A DNA stretch of 64,000 bases from Margaritispora aquatica (Eukaryota; Ascomycota; Leotiomycetes; Helotiales; Discinellaceae): contig VJWN01000010.1 of assembly GCA_007644065.1 (NCBI GenBank), forward strand, positions 248,001 through 312,000, given 5' to 3'. Of this stretch, positions 49,797 to 64,000 are shown one piece after another. The position numbers and the translations under genes were made by a program. Within the stretch, counting starts at the first letter, position 1. Each line of letters opens with the position of its first letter. Below the pieces are notes generated by a model. The model had not been told where the DNA came from. It ran no database searches and saw nothing but the letters and a program-made list of their open reading frames with translations.

Positions 49797-52400
49797 AGTT
49801 TAGGGGAGGAGGAGGGGAGAGAAGAGTTGCTTGGCATTCAATGGGTTTAGGTCTCGGTTTTAGGGTTACACGCACTCGATTCGATTCGTGTTATGTCGAT
49901 TCATATCGAGTCTAATCAGGAAGCTTATGATTTGATATTGAGATTCCGAGTCATAAATGGTGCCGTGGCAAGCAGATATGGATGCTTGACTTGAAACAAT
50001 GAAAGAGCGGCGCGTAAATTGTAGATGGAAAATACAAAGATATAAGGAAGGCATGAATACAGTAACCACAATATTATATCTGGTTTTCGGGGGGGGGGAG
50101 GGGGTCTTGTGTCAAGGTTGTTAATTGGTATATTTCATGATATATATACTGGACAGTTGGCAGTTGACAGTTGACAGTTGGCATTTGGCATTTGGCATTT
50201 ATTCCTGTCCATCTCTTATTCGACTTGACGACTTGATAATGTGATGACATTTTTTTTTCTTTTTCATTTTCTTTCATCTCCCTTATTTTACCATGCTGTA
50301 CTTTACCATGCTGTACTTTACTTTGCTTTACTTTGCTTAAGCATACTTATCTCTTTTACAGGATAGAATAGAGTAGACTCCACTCCTCAATCCCCAATCT
50401 CCCAATCCTCAATCTCCCAAAATCCTAAATCACAACTCACAACTTATAAAATAAATAAACAAACACATAAAGATAATCCGAAATACGTCTCTCTCTCTCC
50501 CTCCTTCTCTCTCTGATATCTAAGCCAGGAAATATCTATAAATCCCAAGACAAAATAAACCCAGATACATAGGGATGGAGGATTCATTGCTTCTGTCTGT
50601 GGTTTTATATATTGGTAGGTAGGTAGGTAGGTAGGTCAGTAGGTACGTAGGTCGGTATATCTTTCCAAACTTCCTCACCATCCCACCTTCTCACCTCTTC
50701 ACCTCTTTACCTCTTCACCTCTTCACCTCTTCACCTCTTCACCTCTTCACCTTCTCATATCCAAACCAAATCAAACCAAACCAAGCCAAACCAAACCAAT
50801 CCAATGTCTACCTATCTATATTGAAATTTCCAAACCAACCTACCCACCTACCTACCTACCTACCTACCTGCCTACTTACTTACTAAAACCGAACCGAACC
50901 GAACCGAACTCGGATAACTAACTTTAAGATTTAGGGCTAAGCCTACTAAGTTACTGAGTTATTGCTCTACTGCCCTACTGCGTCCATGGCGAGTATGTAG
51001 GTAACGTTTGTTAGGTATCTTAGACGGCCATCTTGGGTAGGCATTAGATCAGATCAGATCAGATCAGCTTACCTTGTCTAAGGATTATTTACTTGTAGAT
51101 ATCTTTTTAGATTTGTAGAAATTCGAGAGAGAGTATATATATATATACAACAATATATCTACATGCACATATATACACTTCTCTACCAATAGAGAAAACT
51201 CAAACCAACTATCCCACCCATCTTTCCATCAGTGACACTCCATACACACCGTCCTCACTTCGAACCTCAATCTCAATCTCAACTTTGAAACGAAAAAAAC
51301 AGACACCTGACCCGAGAAATACACAATCTGACTTCTCCCGCGAGAGTAGGTATATCGTCCGCTTACCTTGGCTTAACTTTGCCTAACTTTGCTTAACTTT
51401 GCTTAACTTTGCCTAGCTCTAACACAGTATAGTATAGCTTTAGTATGTATAACGAAGGCGGGAGGTCCAAGGTGGTGCATGGCGTATTTAAGAGATCATC
51501 CAAGTATGTGTGTATGTGTCTGTATATGTACGGCTGCTACATGCATATCTACCTTGCGGAGGCTTTGTTTATGTAGATATGCTTCTGCTCTTCTGCTCGG
51601 GCGCCAAGGGAGGTGGCAAGTTAGTAGCACGATTCAAACACAAGACAACAGAACAACAACACATCCCATCACAGAGTGAGTATCAGATAGACAATCATGA
51701 TGATAAAGAATCAGCCCATTCATTCGCTACAACTGCTGTCTAAATCCCACGACCGAGACAGAGACTAAGAGAGAAGAATAACAATAATACCCCAAACGGC
51801 AAACGGTAATGATGTCCAATTAGCTCGCATCTCATTGACTGTGAAACCCCCCATCCGTCTCTGTATGAGACGATTGTATAGTGTTAGATGTACGATATTG
51901 CTGGTCGATGGAGACACAGAAACGGAAGAAATGGAATATGCTCAGCTCACTTGAGGAGGAATGATGATAAGAAGGATAAGAAGACAGCTCGTATCAAACA
52001 TCAAGAAAGTGAGCAAATCAAGATCGAGTTTTAATCTTCTCTCCAATTCTTCCTCTAAAGGGCGCGCAGATTCGCATTCAAGACAGGGCAAGGCAAGATA
52101 GGGCAGGGGCAAAACAAACGCGATAGGAAAAAAGTATCTTTGTACAAGAGGTCTACCCCATCCCCTCACCATCAGCATCACTATCCATTCCCCTCCTCTA
52201 TCCACTCCTCCACTCCCTCCCCCTCACCATCTCAGCATTGCAATACTTTTATCATATGCACAAATCCCCATCCAATCACCCATCCACCAGCTCATCTTAA
52301 CAAATGGAAAATCTGCTCTGCTCGCATAGTGGTGACAGACAAGAGAATGAAGAAAACCCAGGTTGATTGATTGTTCGATTGATATTGGCTGGGTGGACGT
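49797..52400. repeat. 2.6-kb convergent spacer dense in simple repeats
   Basis: Between the stop codons of ClpX (plus) and the oxidase subunit (minus). Contains many short tandem arrays: GACAGTT/GGCATTT units (50155-50200), TTTACCATGCTGTAC (50286-50320), CACCTCTT (about 8 copies, 50693-50752), CCTAC/GTAGG arrays (50613-50650 and 50842-50872), AACCG (50885-50907), AGATC (51047-51068), TTAACTTTGC (51372-51412). No coding frame is supported; the longest (51479-51679, 66 codons) has no family features. Confidence 0.6.
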
Positions 52401-53286
52401 TTACTTCTTCTCCTTTGGTGCTGACTGCACCATTCCTGGGCCGTCGTAACCTGGAGATGAGATACCTGAGATGGGTTCGGAGTTTTGTGCCTATTGAGCA
52501 ATCGCAATTAGCACATGCCCTCCTATCTAAGCTGTACCACGATTGTCTATCGCCCAAAGCCAAAACATTCCTTTCCATCCTTTCATCCACCTTGCTTTTT
52601 TTACTCTCTCCCTTCGTCATGACCCCTCCAAGTCCAAAACGCGTATAATTGCAATCGTATGCCCAAATAGACATCCAGATATGAAAGAGACTAAAACATA
52701 CCTTCAAGTACTCGTTCGTTGCCTCCTGGTATTCCTTGTTCATTGTGCCTGGTGCTGGGCCAGCTCCCATACGGATAGCAACAAACAGCGCAAAGGAGAC
52801 CGCGACACCAAGTCCCACGTATCCAGCGACCTTCCAGCCCTCTCCAGGTGGAGTCAAGGCACGGGGACCGTGTGGGCCAAAGGCGATGTAGTATGCTATT
52901 CGATTCAATTCGGGTCAGCTTGTTGCGTTCTCCTGATTTCTGCTCCCTTATCCCTGATCTCAAGCAATGCTAGGCTCTAGCTTCTGCGAGTAGAAGCAAG
53001 CTGCGGGAGAGATGGATGGTGCGTAAGGAAGTATAGGTGGAGGAGAGGGGATCGTACCAGCCTTCTTCTCCTGCAGAGTCAACTCAGTCCAGTTGGTCTT
53101 CATGCGATCCCTCAAAGCCATCCACAGATCCGCCTGCTCCTGAGGGGGCATAGCTTCCCATCTCTTCTCGATATTCGCCAGTGTAGGGTTCGAGATCGCG
53201 TGTGCGGCTCTGGACTGGACGATAGCCAGTCTAGGGGTTGAGGTAGCTGGGCGAGCTGCGGCGCGGAGGAGAGATTGACGAAGCAT
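52401..53286 (-). CDS. COX5: Cytochrome c oxidase subunit V (mammalian COX4 homologue)
   Basis: Nuclear-encoded subunit of respiratory complex IV, inner mitochondrial membrane. Exons (minus) 53286-53058, 52895-52702 and 52490-52401 join in phase (170 residues). The N-terminus MLRQSLLRAAARPATSTPRL is a typical presequence. The mature part contains HAISNPTLANIEKRWEAMPP, then EQADLWMALRDRMKTNWTEL, TLQEKKAAYYIAFGPHGPRA across the first splice site, and one membrane helix GYVGLGVAVSFALFVAIRMG. The matrix/intermembrane tail ends GMVQSAPKEKK. These blocks are characteristic of filamentous-fungal subunit V. Intron lengths are 162 and 211 nt. Confidence 0.95.
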
Positions 53287-57103
<3,817 letters not shown>

Positions 57104-58003
57104 GTAGTTAATTATCCTCTACTGGTCCAACTTGTGTGATTTTGAGATCCGTTTGACGGTCGGTTGTGGATGAGGTGAGGGCTTCGCTTAGCACAATTCT
57201 TAGCTTAGCACAATTGAACCTTGTTCTCATATCGGAAAACACAGTGTGATGGCGTGTACACCTTCCCTCTCTATTCTGCACTTCTCATTTGCGCGACCTT
57301 TCTTTTGAGGTTGAATACACACTAAAGGGGTTCATTATTCTACGTGCAACTTTCCATGGGGCACTTTACCACCTTCTCCAGTTTTCTCATAATCCTAGTC
57401 CTAGAAGTACTTTTCCATCTCTACCTCTTTCAAAAGAGGGTTCATCCAAGAAGAGGAACATAGTTCGAGTTTTAATAGGCCTAGGCTTGAGAAACACGAC
57501 CTACCTAGCAAATTGAGTACGATGATAATGATAATGCGATGCTGACAACATTGGTCACTGTCGAAGACACAGACGCGGGTAGTTAGAACGCAGGGGTAAT
57601 ACCTTAAAATTTGCTTAGATGACATGCACATTAGAAAAGTATACAAATAGAAAGGAGATCCAAAAGAACTTTCTTTAAAATATTTGCGATAGATACTTTA
57701 TACATCAGCTAGGTTTGGTTACAATGAAGACGAGACATCTGGACCACCAGGCACGGAGAAGAAAGCACCAAAGTGGTCGTGGGAGAAATGAGTAAGTAGG
57801 GCATTCATCTTCATGCTTCTTTTATTTCTGGTTGGGGTACGTTGTAAGTGTTTCATCACTTTCTCAAAGTCTGCCGTTCAGTATGTCTCTGCCAAAGGAG
57901 ATAAATCAATCAGATTCTATAGTGTTCAAAGAACCGGAAAGTACACAGTTTAAACAACCTTCCTACTTCGCTCCTCTAGTAGCCTTGGCAATGTGCCCCT
58001 ACA

Positions 58004-58146
58004 AGGAGATCCAAAACGCGGCGCGAATATCCATAGCTTTGTACCACCTTACCTAGCTATGATCCAACATCTCACATGCTAGAAATTCTGTCTTATATTT
58101 CCTAGGCATGTTTGTCCATGATTGCTGGCATCGATTGTAGACAAAC
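58004..58146 (+). repeat. Diverged direct repeat, copy A
   Basis: About 143 bp related to 58751-58893, from AGGAGATCCAA to TCGATTGTAGAC. The copies differ by many substitutions, largely C/T and G/A, with almost no length change. Confidence 0.65.
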
Positions 58147-58253
58147 ATAAGGTAAGCTCCTCGAGAAGAAATTGATCTTTCGCATCCCGCTCTAACAGGG
58201 CGGGAATGTGTTCACCATTGTTGGCACAAGAGCAGTCTGGGGTGGTAGGGTAA

Positions 58254-58690
58254 GACGGAAATAGAGCTGGATAGAATGTGGGAAAGTATATACAAAAAGA
58301 AGATCTAGAAGTTTTAACGAGTTCGGTTTGCCCCGCGTAAGCAACGTCTTACCGCTTTGTATCGACGGAGGCCCGTCATTAAAGTTGTTGTATCGTTGCG
58401 TTCTTCGGGCGTGTCAAAGTCCGGTCGACATGGCAAGCATCACATCCTAGAGTCGCATTAGGTGCAAGAGATCGCAATGTAAGATTACCTCTAAAGGTAT
58501 TAGAGCTTACGCTTTCCTCATTCGCATTCTCAAGTGTCCATCCACATGGACTTTCGAATGTACTTAGATATCATACACATTCAGAAGAGAACTTGCGTAG
58601 GTATTAGAAACATTGGTAAGAGAATTTGTTTAGATATCAAAGTGCATTCGAAAGTGTTACTCTGATATTCTATCCAGCTTTATTTCCGAC
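58254..58690. repeat. Decayed inverted repeat between the two direct-repeat copies
   Basis: Outer arms 58254-58279 and 58665-58690 match as reverse complements at roughly 22 of 26 bases. Inner arms 58550-58572 and 58633-58655 match at about 21 of 23. The left arm is split by ~270 bp that the right arm lacks, as if a foldback element had received a later insertion. Confidence 0.55.
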
Positions 58691-58750
58691 TTCGAGAGTA
58701 ACGAATTTTGACAGCCTCAGTTAGCTTCGCCAACCTTAACAGTATATACG

Positions 58751-58893
58751 AGGAGATCCAAGACACGACACGAATTTCCACAGCTTTTAACCACCTTAAC
58801 TATAGTGGGATTAAACATGCCACACGCCTGAGCTTCTCGTCTATATTTCGCAGGCACTAATGTCCATAACCGACACCATCGATTGCAGACACA
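58751..58893 (+). repeat. Diverged direct repeat, copy B
   Basis: Second copy of the repeat at 58004-58146, from AGGAGATCCAA to TCGATTGCAGAC. Confidence 0.65.
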
Positions 58894-60256
58894 CTGCTGT
58901 CCATCTCAATATTCCACATCTTGATGAACCCGTTAGCCGCGGTATAACACCGCGCTTACGATAGCCAAGTATTGATGTTCTTGTGGAAGTAATTTTGTCT
59001 GATCTTCTCATGTGATGTGATTTCTTATTGGTACCTCATCCTGTAGGAATACTAGCCTTGGTTGGGTTCAAAGTTCATATGTCTAACTTTTGACACTTGT
59101 AGCGTGACGGCTTGTGAGACTTTAGCCAGATCTCATACCAATTAAGCTATTAGACGCGATGTAAAGCAAAATATTTAACTTGCATACAAAAAACAGTCCT
59201 GAATCCAAAAGTGCTTGGCAGATCAGACAATACAAGATAACTTTAGTTAGGCTAAAATCGTCAAAGAACCGAAAAAATAGTATCAATCATGACACTCATC
59301 TGATTAATAATTAAGTTAGATTCTATACATCTCTATATTTTCATACGGCTTGTTGCAAATAGGACGTGATGGTTTGTTTGTAGAAGATTCCCCTTAAAAC
59401 AGAGCGTCGGTGCCTGAGGCATTAAGGCCGTAATATCCGAAGGCCACTAGTAATCTGGAGCGAGAACGAGCATCTCCTTCTCGACTTACATCAAGACAGA
59501 CGACGACAAACAACAATTCTTCAATTTTAATTCTCGCAGTCAGTTTGAAATTCGTCACATATAACTTGCAGAAGTCAAAGGAGATATTCTTGTTGGACAG
59601 CAGGCGCAAACGATACAACACGGCAACGGAGGTGGTTGGGTTGTCAACAGAGAGCTCTTCGGTAAGTTCGTGAAGGCGTTCTTGTATGTCACGTCTCAGC
59701 ATTCATTATTTGCGCTTTGTTTTACTGCATAAAGATCCTTCAGGGAACATAGAGGGAAAGCAGAGCTTAGTAGCTGCTGTGCAGAAGGCGCTGGAGGATG
59801 CTGGGTTGTGTCACATGATGTTTCTCTAAGATGGTTATTTCTTTCCCTGCATATTCATGTACTTGCTGTTCGCGTTTCTTGTCTGGGAGACTTATTTGCA
59901 ATTCCGCTTGCAGCTGTTACGATGTGGAGATAGTACCAAGGATGTCAATCTCGTTGCTCTTGCATAGCCACTAGGTTGTGGGGGAAGCTTCATATTCTCA
60001 TATTTTGCATTACCTTACATATATGCTTGTTGTAAACTTAGCTATGTGCACAAAGCTGACTTTTACATAGCACGAACTGTTCATCAAGCTACTGCTGTTT
60101 GTCTGCAGCTGCTAGTCGTCGTGCACTACAGCTTTATGCTCCCTATGAGTGTTATCTCGACCTGGGTACTCCCGAGCTCAAAAGAGAGATCATTGACCAT
60201 TCGTTGCTGGGAGTGTAAGCCAATCTGAGCACCCAAGTGTGCCATCAGTTGATCTT

Positions 60257-62836
60257 ATGTTACGGGCATCAACGACTACGATGCTTCAGAGCAGTGAGAC
60301 TGACATTCTCATGAGCAATGATGGCAATGTGCATGAAGACGGACATCTAAACAACGGCTTTATGGATCCTCGAATACTAAACGTTGATGACTTAGACTTA
60401 CCAGATCTCTCTGATGATCGATTATCAAGCGACACAGCGGGATCAGAATCAGGAAATATGAAGTCAATTCAAGAGAAGGTCATGCCTCGCTCCTTGCCAA
60501 CTGGTTGCTGCTATGATGACCGGATGAGACTTCATGCTAGTGCAGACTTCTCTGCGAATCCACATCATCCAGAAGACCCTCGACGAATAGAATCAATCAT
60601 GAATGGGTTCAAAGAAGCGGGCTTGATTCATACTGGAACTGCTTTTGAGTTGGCCCAGATCCAAAAACGGACGCCGAACAAGTGGATGTGGAGGATCGGA
60701 GCACGGCAAGCTACAAAAGAAGAGATCTGTACTGCGCATACATCATCACATTACGAATGGGTCAAGTCATTGTCTCAGAAAAGCTCTCAAGAACTGCGCG
60801 ACTTGACTGAGGATTTTGACAAGGGACGGAAATCGCTTTATGTTGGCAATCTGACATACCAAGCTGCTTTGATATCAGCTGGCGGTGCTATTGAAACTTG
60901 TAAAAATGTCGTCTCTGGAAGGGTGAAAAACGCCATAGCTGTCATTCGGCCTCCGGGGCATCATGCGGAGCACAACGAATCGCTAGGCTTTTGCATTTTC
61001 AACAATGTTCCCATTGCAGCAAAGGTCTGCATGAAAGACTTCCCAGAATGCCGTAAAGTGTTGATTCTGGATTGGGATGTGCATCACGGCAATGGTATTC
61101 AGAACATTTTCTACGAGGATCCAAATGTGCTCTATATTTCTCTTCATGTTTACCAGAATGGGCTTTTCTATCCTGGGCTACCTGAAGAGGAAGGACGTCC
61201 TGATGGTGGACTTGATGTATGCGGTGCCGGCCCTGGGCTAGGCAAAAATATTAATATCGGCTGGACAGAGCAAGGTGTTGGAGATGGAGAGTACATGGCA
61301 GCTTTTCAGAAGATTGTGATGCCAATTGCTCATGAGTTCAATCCAGATTTGGTGATTGTGTCAGCAGGCTTTGATGCAGCAGCTGGCGATGAACTTGGAG
61401 GATGTTGGGTAACACCGGCTTGTTACTCGCACATGACGCATATGTTGATGTCACTCGCGAACGGAAAGGTAGCTGTTTGTCTAGAAGGAGGATATAACCT
61501 CAAGGCAATCTCAGCATCAGCTCTATCGGTCGCAAAAACATTGATGGGCGAGCCGCCAGAGAGAATGACTCTTCCTCCTCTCAATCGAGATGCTGCGATG
61601 ACACTCGACACAGTTCAACGCATCCAATCAAGATACTGGAGCTGTATGCGATCGACATATGCGCCTTACTCCGAACTTCGGGAGAGAGGAGCGGAAAGGG
61701 TGAGCGAAGTTATCAGAACTGCGCAGAAGGAGAAACTAGCTCGGAAACACGGCATGGTGGACCTTTACATCGCCAGGGATAAGTTAACCTCAGTATTCAG
61801 GAATCAGGTTCTTGTAACTCCAGGTATATATGCTGCAAAGAAATTACTACTCATCATCCATGATCCGTAAGTTTGAAGATGCTATGGGTGAGCTACAATT
61901 AACATTTTACAGTCCAGATCTCATGGCCCAGGCTGATGTAGAAGGCAATCCACCTCTACCACATAATGCCTTTGTGGTTCGTTCTCTCAAAAACTAACAG
62001 TATCAAATTTGCTAATATTGAGTAGATTGATGGGGTACTGCCATATATCGATTGGGCAATTTCCAAGGGATTCGGCGTCATTGATGTAAACGTACCGCAA
62101 ACTCTTGTTGAACCAACCGACGCAGAACCTACCCAACCAAAGTCAACAGAAACCGAGCTTGAAGCACAGACTAAGCAGTTGCTTTGCTTCCTATGGGACA
62201 ACTATCTCGAGACCTCGCGCGGAAGTATCACACTCATGGGTGTAGGCGACTCTTTCCTTGCCATTAAACAACTTCTCCTCGCCCGAAGTAAGCTTTACTC
62301 TCTCAAATCCTAAAGTACATTCAACTGACTACCTAGGCGCACGATTCCGCGTTCCTGCCGTTGTTTCTTTCTTGTCTGGCAACCTCCGGCCCGTCAGATC
62401 AGAATCAGACGAAGGCCTCTCAGTATGGTATAAGAACAGCTCCCGCATTTACGTCTCCCCTGAGCATGCTTGCTGGACCGATGAATCGTCTGCACGGAGG
62501 GTTCGCAAGAATCGTTTCGGGCACGTGATTCGAGGCGACATTCCATTGGGCAGGAACGATAACGGCGTTGGCGCTATGCTGAAACGCTACCAAGGCGAGA
62601 CTGTGGAGTGGATTATGAAGAAAGTGGCGGAGTGGGATGAGGCTAATGTGCGGAGTTTGGACGATACGGAGGAAGATGAGGATAGTAGTGGTGTCGAGGC
62701 GGGGAAGAAGGACGGGAAGAGTGTGAGTAGGGATGAGGATGTTGAGATGGGTGACGGGGGGAGTGGGGAGCTGGATGGTAGTAGGAGGGGGGTGATGTTA
62801 AGTTCGAGGGCGCCGGTAAGTGCCGTTTCGACGTGA
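60257..62836 (+). CDS. HDA1: Class II histone deacetylase, Hda1 type with Arb2 domain (4 exons)
   Basis: Zinc-dependent lysine deacetylase of the nuclear HDA1 complex. Exons 60257-61866, 61913-61976, 62026-62287 and 62337-62836 join in phase (811 residues). The catalytic domain (~75-420) shows HPEDPRRIESI, IRPPGHHAEH, LDWDVHHGNGIQNIFY (zinc Asp and His), SAGFDAAAGDELGGC (second zinc Asp) and LEGGYNLKAIS. After it comes an Arb2-like domain (YIDWAISKGFGVIDVNVPQT, then GSITLMGVGDSFLAIKQLL and VVSFLSGNLRP), the usual C-terminal half of fungal Hda1. The tail is acidic and Ser/Gly-rich. Start taken at the first ATG of the frame (60257); an upstream exon cannot be excluded. The donor of exon 2 (GTTCGT) is weak; a donor three bases earlier (GTGGTT) would remove one Val. 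Confidence 0.93.
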
Positions 62837-64000
62837 GAGATAGGAGGTGTGGTGTGCATGTGGGTGGTGGATAGAAGGATAGTGGAAAGGACCAGGATGT
62901 GAAGAGACGCTTGTATATTTGTTCTGTACGTCAATGGCAGTGAGAGGGGAAAGATGGCAGAGAAAGCAGAGAGCAAAGGATAAACAAAGCCGTGTATGAG
63001 TTATCGCATCGAGGGGTTATCGAGACAATGAATTGGAGATTAGCCATGGTTTCGCTTCCGCCTTTCTGTATCCTCGAACTTGGTGGAGATTGTGGGATGA
63101 ATATGAAATTTCGTTGTTTGGCCGCGCTATGGGATTTGGGAGGTTCAGTTCTATTATTCGTAAGTACGCGGATTTTCTTGGCTCGATTGGGGTGCTAGTG
63201 ACGTTGAGATTGGGAATGGGATTGTGATTTGGTTGTGAGGCAATGGGGATGGCTCAAGAAGAACAAGCGACGAGGACCTTGAAGCCATTAGATTTCGCTG
63301 TCAACTTTCCCCACATGAACTCGTTGCCAACCGCCAGTTTTCGCAAAGCATTACTCGTGATCTTGAGTGACAAAAGTTCAAGAAAAGAAAGGTTTGATGC
63401 ATGAAGCTCTAAACAATATGAAAGTTTACGGTAACTTTTATGGCTGCAAGCTGAATGCTAAAGCGCAACATGGTTGGCCTACCTGCTTAGGGTCACAAAG
63501 CATGTGTTCTTGAAAACTTGATCGTAGAACATGTGAATGACTGGGAAGAGCAGGTTTTTCCATTGTGTTGTATTTATATTGCAATTATTGTTGGAAAGGT
63601 GAATCTACAGTTGCACGTTAGACTTGTGTGAGAAATTTGCAGCATGGCCACTTCACCATTGAAGATGAACTGGTCTGGGAGTTAGAGCTTTAGGTACTTT
63701 GATACATGCATACGGCTCTTGATCAGCGCCTTTTCTTGTTGGTAAAGTCGTTAAGAAAGATCTGGTGAGGCTTTGGCTACTAGAAAGTTACTTCGAGACA
63801 CTCTATACACAAATTTTCCCAGTAAGAACATGAGCAGGCTTGTCTTGTGGGGATACCCCCAAGAGGTCTAAGGACGCTCTCTTAGAATTTCGTATATCTC
63901 GAAGATATTTGGCACCCCAATTGGTTTTGCTAAATTGTTTCTCCTTCCCCAAACTCAAAACATATTCTTCATCTCAAGTCTCCAAGACTTTGTCAATCTC
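62837..64000. other. Right-end flank without a supportable gene
   Basis: 3' flank of the deacetylase gene. Frames at 62992-63227 overlap in two phases and have no family features. I see nothing else to the window end. Confidence 0.5.

Larger units (their letters stand above)
57104..60256. other. 3.2-kb gene-free region with decayed repeats
   Basis: No coding frame is supported. It contains a 143-bp direct duplication and a nested inverted repeat (listed separately), suggesting remains of a mobile element. 59390-59705 has a 102-codon minus frame (MLRRDIQERLHELTEELSVD) without family features. Confidence 0.5.

Noticed and set aside
59094..59165. Possible tRNA-like stretch (direct reading and complement)
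   Set aside because: No T-loop consensus GGTTCGANTCC or acceptor stem could be paired.

Overview
The window looks like nuclear DNA of a filamentous ascomycete (Pezizomycotina). Genes have short spliceosomal introns (mostly 45-120 nt, GTAAGT/GTATGT donors, CTAA/CTGA-like branch sites), CT-rich leaders, and fungal-only families: DMATS prenyltransferase, HET domain, HeLo domain, SIT-type siderophore transporter, fungal cytochrome oxidase subunit V. A leotiomycete is plausible but the sequence alone does not settle the class.

Layout. The left third (0-22 kb) is accessory: a DMATS-type aromatic prenyltransferase; a multi-exon, possibly decaying gene of a HExxH-like family whose motif reads HKLAH; a siderophore transporter preceded by three ATCWGATAA sites; then a cell-death/incompatibility-type block (HeLo-pseudokinase, divergent kinase-ankyrin protein, HET protein). 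The middle (23-33 kb) holds nuclear proteins: an unrecognised disordered protein, a Polycomb SUZ12 homologue with a C-terminal PHD finger completed by a 99-nt last exon, and an F-box protein. About 6 kb without a supportable gene follows. The right half is mostly housekeeping: mitochondrial ATP synthase beta, 1,4-alpha-glucan branching enzyme, mitochondrial ClpX, cytochrome c oxidase subunit V, GAPDH and a class II histone deacetylase (Hda1 type with Arb2 tail).

The most striking observation is inside the ATP synthase beta gene. Six of its seven introns are 49-118 nt, but intron 5 is 1917 nt and carries an intact 425-codon reading frame on the host strand. The encoded protein has GIY and YIG motifs, the downstream Arg and Glu expected of GIY-YIG nucleases, and two canonical C2H2 zinc fingers. 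This is the layout of an intron-borne homing endonuclease, but in a spliceosomal intron of an essential nuclear gene. Both intron ends carry the palindrome AAGTACTT.

Exon joins below were made by eye from GT/AG sites and checked for reading phase. Functions come from motif recognition, not from database searches.
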